From Eutreptiella sp. 'Long Island Sound 2002' (Eukaryota > Euglenozoa > Euglenophyceae > Eutreptiales > Eutreptiaceae), in the NCBI GenBank assembly GCA_964036045.1, contig OZ038380.1, forward strand, positions 170,134,245 to 170,198,244: a DNA stretch of 64,000 nt, read 5' to 3'. The translations under genes were made by a program, and so were the position numbers. Shown one piece after another: positions 53,336-63,828 of this stretch (position 1 is the stretch's first letter; every line of letters begins with the position of its first letter). Under the pieces are notes generated by a model. That model was not told the origin of the DNA and ran no database searches. It worked only from the letters and a program-made list of their open reading frames with translations.

Positions 53336-54261
53336 CGATGCATGCATGCCTCTGGCGTACGCCAAAAATGTACAAGCTGGGGCCTAGCAGGATATTTGCC
53401 CAATCGCTCGCAACTAGGTGAATGACACAAGAACAGTGGACCCAAACCTTCAGAGCGGCACCCGTGGCAGCACGACGGGCCGCAGCTTCACACATGAGCA
53501 CTTGTCTCACAGCTACAACGTGGAGTACTTCTTGGGCAAACTGCCACTGCCCAATGCTTCTTCAGCCTGTACTCCACATTCCCATCATACGCATCCCGAC
53601 TATTGACAATCTGTGTGCCAAAAAACCCCCCCAATGTCGTTGGCCCAGGCCATAATTCTCACTTCTCAAGGGGGGTGGGGGTTAAGGGGGGGCATGTTTC
53701 TTAATTCCAGGTGGGGCGGCTAGTGGCATGCCCCGGGGTACCATTCCATGGCCCTCTCAAAATTGACACCCGTCATCTCAAACCCTCAACAATATTCTTC
53801 TACGCATTAAGTGTCAATTGTATGAGCAAAATAATTTTGCATGCGCATTCTCTAACACTGTGGAGCGAAGAAATGCACGGCATTGGCTGCTGTTAGGCAA
53901 AAAGCCCCAGGCAGAGGGGGGGAGCATGATTCTCACTTCTTAAGGGGGGGCATGTTTCTTTGTTCTGCAAGGGGGGGGGCAGCGACATGGCGGGCCTGAA
54001 TATGGTTAGGTTGCGGTGTCCGCATTAGGCGTTGGCCGCGCCTACCCCGCGATTGTCATTGCCTTCTGTCCATCTTGCCAACTTGTGGCGTGTCCGTTGA
54101 GTGTGCGGTGCACTGGTGTTCATCCCTGGACCCTACCTCCGCTGGCTGCATTGGCTGTCCGGGCTCTTAGGCGTACATGCTGGTCACGGGTCACTCCCTC
54201 CCCGTGCTGCTATAGTAGCCGGCCCCATCTGGCCACACTTGGTCGGGCAATGTGGCGGCCT
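53336..54261. other. No supported gene; GGGGGGCATGTTTCTT repeated
   Basis: AATTCTCACTTCT[C/T]AAGGGGGG...GGGGGGCATGTTTCTT occurs at about 53,651-53,706 and 53,930-53,961, a small direct repeat. Otherwise only short frames. Confidence 0.5.
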
Positions 54262-54345
54262 TAGGTTGAACCCAGTGGGTACAAGTCCGGTTAAATTTAG
54301 TGTACACACAACACAGAACAATCAGGGGGTATTCCACATGCAGTT
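54262..54345 (+). repeat. Direct repeat, copy A, flanking tRNA-like modules (partner 54841-54920)
   Basis: Shares CTTAGGTTGA, CCCAGTGGGTACA, GTCYGGTTA, TTAGTG, CAACACA and TCAGGGG with the second copy about 580 bp away. Confidence 0.75.
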
Positions 54346-54373
54346 CACTGGGGGTGGGGCCTATGCAGTTTGT

Positions 54374-54445
54374 GGCGGCCGCTGTCTGAGCGGTAGCGCA
54401 CCCGGCGCCAGCCGTGTAGGCGCCGGTTCGAGCCCCGTTGCCGTC
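54374..54445 (+). ncRNA. tRNA-like module with pol III A and B boxes (probable SINE head)
   Basis: 72 bp, the size of a tRNA. The A box is TGTCTGAGCGG (54,383-54,393) and the B box GGTTCGAGCCC (54,425-54,435). The ends GGCGGCC and TGCCGTC can pair at six of seven positions, and the T arm pairs at four of five with a TTCGAGC loop. The anticodon arm does not fold: CCGGCGCC/GGCGCCGG forms an alternative 8-bp hairpin. A functional tRNA is therefore unlikely, and a tRNA-derived SINE head or tRNA pseudogene is likelier. GAGACCTCC...CGATC...GGTACCGG-like text follows twice (about 54,457-54,500 and 54,571-54,605), as in a SINE body. Confidence 0.5.
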
Positions 54446-54679
54446 AGCCGACGGGTGAGACCTCCGATCGATCCCTTCGAGTACCGGTGGCGGCGCGCGC
54501 TGCTACAGGTGTGTGGTGCCACGGTGTGTTTTCTTTTTAGGGGCGGGGGTTCCTGGATGAGAAAATAGGCGAGACCTCCACCCGATCCGCCGGTACCGGC
54601 GGTGGCGCGAGTTGATGTATGGGTGGGTGGTTCCAACGATGCCCACTAGAGAGCTCTACGTGCAAGGGACCCAGGGGCA

Positions 54680-54745
54680 GCCCCTGGGTATCGAACCCCC
54701 GCACTGGACGACTGAAGACTACCGCTCTCGCCATTGGGCCGTCTA
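54680..54745 (-). ncRNA. Second tRNA-like module with A and B boxes (probable SINE head, minus)
   Basis: On the minus strand, A box TGGCGAGAGCGG and B box GGTTCGATACC lie about 35-40 bp apart, as in tRNA genes. They are followed by a hairpin CCCAGGGGC/GCCCCTGGG. The anticodon arm is not convincing. It faces the plus-strand module at 54,374. Confidence 0.5.
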
Positions 54746-54840
54746 TGTCTCTTACCATCTATCCAGGTTTGTCACTTGGTGGGGGTGTCCCTGGGGCGGG
54801 GTTGCGTTGTGGGGGGGAGGGGGTGGGTGTTCCAAGGGAG

Positions 54841-54920
54841 GTCTTAGGTTGAGTATCCCAGTGGGTACAGGTCTGGTTATGGTTAGTGCACGTGCAACAC
54901 ACAACATTCAGGGGCTTTGG
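54841..54920 (+). repeat. Direct repeat, copy B (partner 54262-54345)
   Basis: Second copy bracketing the tRNA-like modules. It could be the tail unit of a SINE-like element or a duplication boundary. Confidence 0.75.
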
Positions 54921-55499
54921 TAGCGCGAGCCTTCCGTGCTACATGACATCGTGGAAGCCATGGAGGGAGAGGCCGGTGCGGATCCGTCCGAGCGGGCCTC
55001 CTGTGACGAGTCAGAAAAATTTAGGCTGCAGGGGGTGAGGGGGGACTCGCCGTCCATTGCCACCAGCTCCAACGATGCCAGTAGCTGGATGGATGCCTAG
55101 GGGGATAGTGGAGAGTTCGGTTGTGGCGTCCGGAATGTCATGTGCACCGGGCCCACTTGGTGGGGGGTGGCGTGACGCCCACCTATTGCCGGCGTTCGGT
55201 CCGTCTTGATGGCCCTAGGCGGTTTCATACCGGGCCGGGGGATGCTAGACCCTGGCGTCTGCAGCCGGGGTCTCTTGCTTACCTGTATCGATGTGCACAT
55301 TTCAATGTCCCCCAACGGGGTCAACAGTGGCGACCTTGGTTTGGCCGGCGTTCCCTGCTGGGATCCCGGCGGGGTGTCTGGTTCTATACCTCCGCTGGGC
55401 GCTAACGCTGGTTGCGAGATACACTCCTCCTGCCACCCCAAGATGGACTCTTCGTGCTTGTGGTCTTACTCCTTGCCTTCTGGTGTGTGTGGGGGGGGG
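54921..55499. other. No supported gene; probable 3' region of the LINE relic
   Basis: Downstream (minus sense) of the RNase H relic. Only broken frames are seen. A G-tract lies at about 55,490. Confidence 0.4.
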
Positions 55500-57110
55500 G
55501 GTGAGCCCAAATAGCAGGGGGGAGCGGCATCTTCCTACATTCGCCAGGTGGTCCGCCCGACCGTTGCCTTTTATGCCGGTGTGGGAGGGGACGTGAAGCC
55601 ATTTTATGGCTTCCCCCAGTTTTTCGACCAGGTGGAGTATTTTTGTCCATAGGTCCACGTGGGCCACTGCCCCCGATTTGTTTTGCCATCCATGCCTGCG
55701 CCATCGTTGTGCCCAGCCTAGCACTCCATTGTGCACCAACAGCGAATTGTGCCCCTGTAGACTGCAGAGGGCCGCTCTCAGTTCCCCGCGGGTGTTGGTT
55801 TGTTCCTCTCACAAGGGGATATAGGCGGTGGTCGCCAAAAAACACCCCGTAACCCCCCACCTAGCCCACCTATGGATGTTTTATTCAAGAGCCGCCCGGA
55901 TAGATGGTGTCCCACCCTTGCTCAGGGTATGTTTGGATGGTGGCCTCATATTGCGACGCAAGTGCCTCCGCATTTTCGAACTTTTTTTTCCGCTTGCGCG
56001 CGGGTGGAGCGTGTGTTGGAAACCGCCACCCTGGGGTGTTGGAGTACCGTGTGGTCCTTCATGGACTGCAGGGCATGTACGAGCAGTGAGATCTCACCCG
56101 CGGGCAGTGTTGGCGTGGGGTGTTGTTCCTGACCCCGTAGCACCTTAATCCACAGAATGAGGAATTGGTCCCATGACGGGCGGACCGCACGTGCACTCAT
56201 TTTAACCATACACTTGTGAGACCATGCCGCCCTGACTGCAGATCAGAGGGTGACCCCAGTGGGGGAGTGAGGGACAGCTCCGGCTGGTCCCATAGGATGA
56301 TTGTGGGGTCTGTTTCCGGCCCATGTTCCGTGGCAGCTGGGCCCATGCACTGTGATTCCACATGTTGCAGTTGCGTGGTTTCCAGTAGCCCGTAAATTGG
56401 GCATGCCGTCGCTGTAGGCTGTCAATTGGCGAGCCGGACTCCTACCGTCAGTTTCTTCCACAGCGCTGTCTGTATGAACTGCCTGTTTGTTGGGGGTAGG
56501 AGCTTATGCCACGCCTACCACACCTCTGGCTGCTGTCGGGGTGCTTCGCGGGACAATTTCATGAGGTAGCGGAGCATGGGTCGCTAGTTCCACGATAGCC
56601 AAAAGAACGGGGTGGGCTCAGGGGGGACCGAGGGTTTCGGCTTCGGCCGTGCATGGAGAGAGCCCAGTCCTGCCTGGTACAGTGGTGCCCACGTGCGGGG
56701 GAGGGCGCCCCCCCCCCCCTCTTGGCTGTCCATATGCGACACCGTATGGACCCCTTTACGGATCATTGCTAGCGAGTAGTACGTGTTGTTGTGGGTGTCT
56801 CTGAACCATACGGAGTGCCACAAGGGGCATCCCCGGGATCAGTTCGTCCATGGGGGTGGCCACTGGCGCTTGTTTCCTGAGGAGGGAGAACGCCTTACAT
56901 GACATCCCCAAAAAAGGGTAGGTTTTCCATGGGATTGGTCCCAGTTGGAGCCATGGCAAATACCTACCATCCAGGGACACACCATGGTGGTGTGCCGAAG
57001 TTTCAAAATGCCTCCTGGACAGTGCTGGCACTCCCTGTGGTTCTACTCTGGACAGGATGAATGGCGTGGTGTGTTGCCATAGTAGGTATGTGCGTGGCTG
57101 TGGTAGGTGA
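55500..57110 (-). pseudogene. Decayed LINE: reverse-transcriptase tail, zinc-knuckle-like region and RNase H
   Basis: Minus-strand order: a reverse-transcriptase tail-like piece PIPWKTYPFLGMSCKAFSLL (about 56,900-56,980, resembling the [YF]-[KP]-[YF]-LG step); RYLMKLSREAPRQQPEVW (a stop follows); QFIQTALWKKLTVGVRLANW (about 56,400-56,490) with QPTATACPIYGLLETTQ, a zf-RVT-like CPxCGxxET motif with one Cys changed to Tyr; then RNase H. RNase H pieces are GGYGVFFGDHRLYPLVRGTN, a one-base frameshift near 55,795, NTRGELRAALCSLQG (catalytic Glu retained), LLVHNGVLGW (the usual second Asp region, not conserved) and KWLHVPSHTGIKGNGRADHL. The multiple lesions mark an inactive remnant. Confidence 0.7.
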
Positions 57111-58997
57111 TTTCCCCCCGGGGTGGGGGGCATGGCCATGATTGGCAACGACATGGCGGGGGGGGGGGGGGGGGCAACTTAATGAAAAAAGAAAAGGAAA
57201 ACTGCAGGAATATGGAAAGCGATGCAATTTGCAATTCCAATGGAACAGATTTGGGTAAAACTCCAGTGCAAAACAAAACTCGAGCACCTCTGCACCACTG
57301 CACATCCAAACACCCGAGGCACAAGATCCAGCACGGAAACTGCGTTCCGCAGTTCCGCAGCAGCACAAAACCGAAAGTACGAAGCGTGCGGACACTACTC
57401 AACAACGCAATGGCGATCTCACAGAAGAGTTCCTGAAGGTCTTGTACATGGGCACAGCGCCAACTGCTACTTGGACCGCCACTACTACAGCCGGTGCCGC
57501 ATTCACCTGCCCTGCCGCGCTATGTCAAGGAGGCCGAGTGCTGCTGGCCATCATGCCCTCCCGTTTGGTTTCCCAACCCAAGGGCGCGTCACAGGCACGC
57601 GCGCCACACCGCACACGTCGCATGAACAAGGACCGCCGCGCGCATCGGTCTTCGTTGTGCCACCTGCTCCATGCAACTGCACGCAGCACCGTGCAGTCCG
57701 CGAGCTCCGCAGGCACCGGGAACGGGGACGAGCCGCGCCGCATGGTACGCACGAAAAAGCGGCGACGCAGATGGGACGGGCGTGGGGTGGAGTCCACAGG
57801 GAATCACGCCGGGCGTGCCTGTGCGCGCCGTTGCCACGGCAGCACCGCAGGCACCGCAGGCTCTGCCGGGCTGCTGACGTAAGGCAGGGCTGTCCTGGAC
57901 ACGAAAACGAACCCAACTCTCGTTGGCACCCGCTTGACCCAACAAGTGCGCGCACCACGTAAGGCACCCGGGCACTACTCTCACTCACGCCACGACGATA
58001 AGACGCGCAACGCGGCAACCCACGATACTGCTATAGGGGCGCGCTGCAGCACGGGGCGGTGGTGGGGGCCTTACTTTCGAACCAGCAACTACGCTTCTCA
58101 ACTCCACAGTGTATGTGGATCTGTCATGTGGCTTTTGGGGCGCCCGGCGGAATGTCAAATTCTCCCCGAAGACATTGCGCGTTGCACTGGTCAGGGCAAG
58201 GCCCGTGACCCTGCACCGGCAGTCGACGTTCAATGAACGAAAGTTGGGCCGCTCACCGCCGGCGCTGGGCGGGTGGCCGCCAGCCTGAAGTGGCACCCTT
58301 CGCGAACTCATCGCTACAGCACAGCTCCGATGTGAGGGTCGTACTGGGGACTGCGCGGCCTCAGCCCCGCACAGGAATGTGCTTAGCCACAGGGGGAAGG
58401 TGATCTGGCGGACCCACCACCCAGGCCAAACCACCCACCCACCCAAAACCAACACTCCTTTTGGGGGAAAAATGAAAATTCTATCGGCACCTCGAAGAGG
58501 GAGGGAGCGCAGTCGGTCCATCAGTAAGTTAGTCACGTGATCACTCACAGTGCCAGGGCCATGAGGTGTTGTCCTGAAGCGCACCCGGCACCCGCCGGTG
58601 AGGCCGCGGCTGCCGGGCACCGACACGAGTTGCGATGACTTTCCCTTCTCCCCCAATGAGACCGCCAAAAGGTCGGTGCCCTGCGAGACCAGCTGTGACT
58701 GCGTCTGCGGTGCAGCAACCGAAAAACTGTCCGTTTGGACCGTTTTACAGCCGGAGGCCAATGGCAGGCGGATCAGAGGGGGGGGGGGGTAGTTGGGGAG
58801 GTGGGGGTGGGGGGTTGTCCACCACCGGTCGTGACTGCACCAGAAGCGTATTCCCCGAAGGTGGTACGCCGGACAGGGCGTCTCACGTGCCTCTGCACTG
58901 GGCTCGGTGATCACAGGCCACCGCTGACCGCTTGGCACCAAGAGTGTGCTTTGGTTTGGAGAAGGGCCAAGGAGAGGCACCACACCCACAAGGCAAG
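57111..58997. other. No supported gene; long G-tract at about 57,160
   Basis: Frames of up to 384 codons (57,985-59,139 minus) run through low-complexity and hexamer-repeat DNA. A plus frame at 57,222-57,962 is Arg/His/Ala-rich and open in parallel with others. I recognise no domain. Confidence 0.5.
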
Positions 58998-59070
58998 AGA
59001 AAGGGAAAGGGAAAGGGAAAGGGAAAGGGAAAGGGAAAGGGAAGGGGAAAGGGAAGGGAAAAGGGAAAGG
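58998..59070 (+). repeat. (GGGAAA)n-type microsatellite
   Basis: About seven GGGAAA units, then diverging GGGGAAAGGGAAGGGAAAAG. It encodes spurious KGKGKG or PFPFPF frames. Confidence 0.95.
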
Positions 59071-59477
59071 GTAAAGGATGTGGGAAGAGGGGAGCCATGA
59101 CCCGGTTAGGTGACCCGGACACAGCGAAGCCTCCCACACGCAGCTGACCTGTGCTCACCTGCACACCAACGACCAGAAACCCGGAGCGGAGCATACACGG
59201 CACAGGCAAACCAATGGGGGTGTCATGAGGCGAGGCGCAGTCCTGCGTGGAGCGCTGTGTGTTCCCCTTGGTTCACAGGTCCGCTGGGGCTCCCCAGCCC
59301 CGGTCCCAAACACAACCAACGAGTGCGTGCAGAGTCAATCATGATTCCACTGCAACAGTTTGAATGTCTTTGAGCTGCTATGTACAGGCGGCATATGTCT
59401 ATGAACAGAGAAGTGATTTCACCCCCCCCGCCCCTTGTCCTTCCCCTCCCCAGGGAAGACGGTCAACCCCCCCTGGG
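59071..59477. other. No supported gene
   Basis: Short frames only; a C-rich stretch precedes the dispersed repeat. Confidence 0.5.
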
Positions 59478-59750
59478 GAACCGCACTACCACCGTACACG
59501 CACATTTGCAGGCACAGAAATTGCAGCATAAAACGAAAGAATTCAGCATAAGATGCGTTCAAAGGGCTGCCAATGTACGGAGACCTACTCCTTGACCATC
59601 TCGGTGTAAATTTTCTTGGTCCTGCTCCACTTGACCTTGAACTCTTGCACATGCTCACCACTTTCCACTGGAATGCTTTGGGCAGCACTCTTGGGTGGTG
59701 GTTTCGCCACAACAACACAGTGAGAAAATAGTGGGTTGAGCAAGTGACGC
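59478..59750 (-). repeat. Dispersed repeat, partner of 33934-34162 and 34531-34580
   Basis: Contains the same minus-strand coding end (HVQEFKVKWSRTKKIYTEMV, KE, stop). It is then joined directly at 59,708/59,709 to text that at the 34-kb locus lies 368 bp further on (ACAACAACACARTGAG). The copy therefore lacks the second SH3/Tudor-like module. Confidence 0.88.
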
Positions 59751-59852
59751 AAGGACAAGGACAAAGGGGGGGGGGGTAGTTATATGGACCTGAGGCCACA
59801 AACAAGTCAGGGAAATTTAGTTGCGGGCGCCATGGGGAAAAGCGACAGCCCT

Positions 59853-59882
59853 ATAACATACTCACTGCAGTGAGTATGTTAT
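59853..59882. repeat. Perfect 30-bp palindrome
   Basis: Arms of 15 bases (ATAACATACTCACTG and its exact complement) meet with no spacer between 59,867 and 59,868. It could extrude as a hairpin or be a dyad binding site. No neighbouring gene indicates which. Confidence 0.95.
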
Positions 59883-59916
59883 GCGAGTGCGTGCAGGGGT
59901 CCAGCCTCCATTGGAG

Positions 59917-60019
59917 GAATTCTGGCTATTGCACGTGTGCACAGGTGGCAGTCAGCACAAAAGCGCAGAAAGAAAATGGGCTCGTCAGTGGCCTATAAGA
60001 CCATAGGTCCCTTCCTGTC
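59917..60019 (+). repeat. Dispersed repeat, copy A (partner 62408-62511)
   Basis: About 103 bp shared with the second copy: GAATTCTG, GCACGTGTGCACA, GGCAGTCAGCACAAAAGCGC, GTGGCCTATAAGACCATAGG, TCCCTT.CTGT. Confidence 0.93.
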
Positions 60020-60525
60020 ACAGAACATGGGACACGGAAATGCCGGTGGACAAGCCACTGACGGATGCACAGCAGTGGCACTGCAGCGGTGCGCGTGAAG
60101 CCGACGCTGAGCCGTATCCCCTGGACTCGTTAAGCGGCCTAACCTTGAGTCCATTGAGGCAATGTAGGAAACGGTGATGGGCCCTCCCCCCGGGGGCTGG
60201 ACCCCACACGGATCCCCCCGTATGGTGATGTGTGAACTGTCACGTGTGGCTTGTTGGTTGGCGAGACGTCAGCACAACAGGCACATGCAGGTCACAAGAA
60301 GGGAAGAAAAGCTTGTCAAGAGCCGAAGAACGGCCCTAGGCACCTTTCGCAAAAGGTCTGTGGGTAGAGAGTATATGAGTACCTGGTGCATGTGGGAGGA
60401 GGCAACATCTGAGTCATCAGCAGCATGGTACACGGGGTACAGGACATATAAGCAGGGTGCAGGTGCACAGCGGAATGCAGGCCATCCCTCCCCCCCGCCG
60501 CCCCCGGTGGTGCTGAAGTTTTAGA
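60020..60525. other. No supported gene
   Basis: Short frames only. TATAAGCAGG near 60,447 and GAGTATATGAG near 60,369 are TATA-like by chance frequency; no downstream gene supports them. Confidence 0.5.
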
Positions 60526-60609
60526 GGCGCCGAAGGCGCCAAAGGGAATCTTTGGTCTAAACTCATTGGCGCCGAAGGCGCCAGAGATATTTTTTGATCA
60601 GCCGAAGGC
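60526..60609. repeat. Repeated short hairpin GGCGCCGAAGGCGCC
   Basis: Two perfect hairpins (six-base arms, GAA loop) at 60,526-60,540 and 60,568-60,582. A degraded third (GCCGAAGGC) lies at 60,601-60,609. Between them lie AAAGGGAATCTTTGG and AGAGATATTTTTTGAT. In minus frame they give repeated APSAP or GAFGA peptides. Confidence 0.85.
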
Positions 60610-62407
60610 CCGGAAGAAAATTTGGCCCAATCTTTTAAGAGGGGGGGAGGGGGACGGGTGGGCAGGTGGGCCCAGGGGGGGTGGTGTGGGACGCCCCCGC
60701 CCCCCCAGCCCCCCAGTGGTGCCGAGTTGTTGAAAGGACCCCTGCTCCTCATCCCCTGCCCCAAACACCGCAAACGCGAGCGCATGGGCTGGGGATGGGT
60801 CAGAAGTGCACTTCCGTGGGCCACCCCCGTCGAATGGCACACAACACCCCCCCCCCCCGACCCCCCCCCCCCCCCGGCGCAGCGCCACGGCCGTGTCCAC
60901 GGCTCCGGTGCCTGTCAGCCACGTGTTTTCTCGCTGTCAAAGGCAATGGCAGGGCACGCCGCACAGGCGTACGGACCTGCAGCGCGTGCGCCGAATCCTT
61001 CATCAGAAACGCAGGCCATGAGTGCCCGCAGAGGGGGGCATCCAGTCGATCAAAGCCGACCATTTGTCTCCGCGCATACCAGTGTTGGTGTGCGGGGACG
61101 ATGGTGGGTTCGAGGGCGCGTTTCGCAGCCACGTTGCTCCCCGGCACGAAGACCGGTGCGGGCTGCTTTCATGCGTGGGACTGGGGGTTGTGGCCCAGTG
61201 ACTGAGTGGAAAGGGCAGACGCGGTGCACGCGCAGTGCAGGTACCCCCCCCCCCCCGCGCCCCAAGGTATTCTGGTTGACCAGGGGCAACAGCCAGTGTC
61301 CTCTCCTGATCTAGATTATGCGTCCTCATGCGCAATACCCCCCCCCCCCTCCGCCCCACCACCACCCCCAGAAAGTGCAAAACACCCTTTCCACACCGCA
61401 CAGTCCCACGCGATGCACTGCGCACGCGCGAAGCCCAGCAATGCAAAACCCCCGGCCTACCACCAGCCGCACCCGCTAACGTGCCGCGCACGCACCGCGC
61501 TAGAGCACGCCCCGACGCTCTGCTCATTCCCGTGGCACGGGCCGCCGGGTCGCGCCGCGCGCGCCCCGTGCCAACCGGTCCACCGAAATATCCCTCCGGC
61601 GCCCTGAAGCCCACAGAGTCATCTGGTCTCTGCCACCACCGCATCAGACCGTAGCCCCACGTCTGCAGGTGGGGCTCTTACATGGGCAGCCGCGGCCCGC
61701 GCCACTCACCGTCAGCGCGCCGGCGGGCAACACTGGACGGGCCCACTTTGTCAGCGAGACACGCGGAACCGAAGCGTCGGGCAGCAGGGGCCACTTCTGC
61801 GATCTGACCGCGACCGCCTGGTATCTCAGCCCATGTAACTGAACGCACCGTGAATCAGCGCTGTCCTCAATCCCCCCCCCCTCCGGCCCCCACAAACCTC
61901 CGGCCTCCGGTACACTCGGACCTCTGCAGAGCGCCAATCGGCATCGGTTACGCGCCGACCGCCGTCGGTTGCGGGTCAACCGCCATCGGCTCAACGAATC
62001 CCGCCGGCAACAGCCGCAGGCCGTCCGCGGGTAGAAACAAAAAGAACGAAAGATATATCTCATTCGTCAAAGGACCGCCCTGCCATGAATACGATATCGA
62101 CGCCTCGTGTGGCTTGGACAGGGCGTGGCTTAGACGGCAGTCGGAGCGAGAGGAATGGGGCGGGGGGGGGGGGGTGGGCAGTTCTTATTTCTGGTCGTGA
62201 ATTGAAGCACTGCAATCACGCGGCGTGGCGCGCGCGTCTTGCAACGAGTGGGATCGCGGCGGATGGCGCGGGACTCTTCGATCCGACCAAACAAGATGAT
62301 AGTCCGAGCAGAACGGCGCCGCACATATGTAAAGCGCTTTGGAAGAACAGACCCGCCTCTGACAAAAAAGGGGGCGGTTTCGCGAGTTGGTCCCGGTACC
62401 CCCGTAA
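60610..62407. other. GC-rich DNA with many C-tracts, no supported gene
   Basis: C-tracts at about 60,848, 60,868, 61,242, 61,330 and 61,868 and a G-tract at 62,160. Frames of 100-230 codons are Pro/Arg-rich and overlap on both strands. Confidence 0.5.
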
Positions 62408-62511
62408 GAATTCTGAGCTACTGCACGTGTGCACATGCGGCAGTCAGCACAAAAGCGCAGACGGAAAAACGGCTCATCGGTGGCCTATAAGACCATAGGT
62501 CCCTTTCTGTA
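62408..62511 (+). repeat. Dispersed repeat, copy B (partner 59917-60019)
   Basis: Same orientation about 2.5 kb from copy A with scattered substitutions. Confidence 0.93.
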
Positions 62512-63667
62512 CCTGCACCGCCCCGCATCTCTCTGCCTTGGCACTGACCGACCAACCCCGCAACGGTCGGGGGGGGTAACGGCAGGCGGAGGATAACCGA
62601 CGGGGTCGGAGCTTGGACGGTCCCTGGGGGCAGTCGTTGCTGCCAAACAAAACGTGACGGTCCGTAAAGACCGGGGGGAGTGGTGGGGGGGGGGGACCAC
62701 TCCGCTACGGCGGACCGTATTCGACTCCGATACACACGTTCAGCCTGCAACTCATTCTTGTAGCTTAAACCAGCATGTGCATTATGCGAACGATTTGCAC
62801 AACAGTTTCGGTACCCTATTTTGTTGTCTGTCTGCCAGAGCAAAGGCTCAGAGACTGATAGCCGAATACGTCCAGAGAAGCACTAAGAAACTGGCTGGCT
62901 ACAGATACACAGCCAGGTATCCCCTTCTCTGCACAGGCGCATGGCACACAAGACTCGCACTAATGCCACATAGCGCACGCCTCAGGCACGTGATGCAGCG
63001 ACATTCGCTCACTGCCCCTGTGTTCTTCTCAAATCCATTCCGTAACTGGATCCTGCCCACGACGAGCCCCCCTCCCCCCTAAGGTAATCACAACCCTCAC
63101 CCAATGGGCGCAGCCAAGGCACGCACTCACCGACCAGCCCACGGGGCCACGCAGAGAACTGTACTGATCGCCTCTGGCGCCTTTGCCGCCCGCGACACGG
63201 GACGCAGTCAGCCCTTATCCACCCACCCACCCACCCACTCATGGCCTACCCCCACGGCGTTGGGCGGCGTTGGAGGAGGCGTTGGAAGGATCCGGTTAGA
63301 GCAAACTGCCCGGTACTGTGTGTGTATGCGTGTGTTTGTGTGTGTGTGGGGGGGGGTTGTTACCTGTTCCCCGCTACAAGCGCAGGTCAGGGTGGGTGGG
63401 CGGGCGGGGTTTTTGTTCAATGATCTGCCCGCAATGGCTTTCCCAGCCGTGGCCAACGGGTTTAAACGCGTTTCCCACACTACCCCGCGGCCTCCCTCTC
63501 CTTGAAGCGCACCCCCCGCCCGTCGGGTATTTCTGGGCATGACCTCCTGCCTCCGAAGACCACTCGCCTCCACGACCTGGCGTGTTTCGAGCCATTGCCC
63601 AGGCAGCGAACTCTCGACCATGGGGTCTTTAGAAGAGCTCGGAGGGCATGACTTTACTCCCGGCGCC
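62512..63667. other. No supported gene
   Basis: Short overlapping frames. GTGTGTGTATGCGTGTGTTTGT near 63,318-63,346 is a short TG-rich patch leading into a G-tract. Confidence 0.5.
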
Positions 63668-63828
63668 GGTCATGGGATTTGGACTTGGAGGCTTTACCCG
63701 GTGGCGGTCATGGGATTCGAACCTGGAGGCTTTACCTGGCGCCGGTCATGGGATTCGAACCTGGAGGCTTTACCCGGTGCCGGTCATGGGATTCGAACCT
63801 GGAGGCTTTACCTGGCGCGGGTCATCAT
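63668..63828 (+). repeat. 38-bp tandem repeat, four units, each with a pol III B-box match
   Basis: Units start at 63,668, 63,706, 63,744 and 63,782. On the minus strand three units contain GGTTCGAATCCC, an exact match to the B-box consensus GGTTCGANNCC, but no A box is present. The repeat also carries CAGGTAAAGCC or GGGTAAAGCC on the minus strand, a splice-donor-like word. Confidence 0.92.

Noticed and set aside
54374-54445. Functional tRNA gene
   Set aside because: The anticodon arm does not pair and an alternative GGCGCC hairpin dominates, so it is kept only as a tRNA-like module.
57985-59139. 384-codon minus frame
   Set aside because: Passes through the GGGAAA repeat as Pro-Phe repeats and has no recognisable domain.
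60369-60456. Promoter from TATA-like words
   Set aside because: No gene or transcript start downstream supports it.
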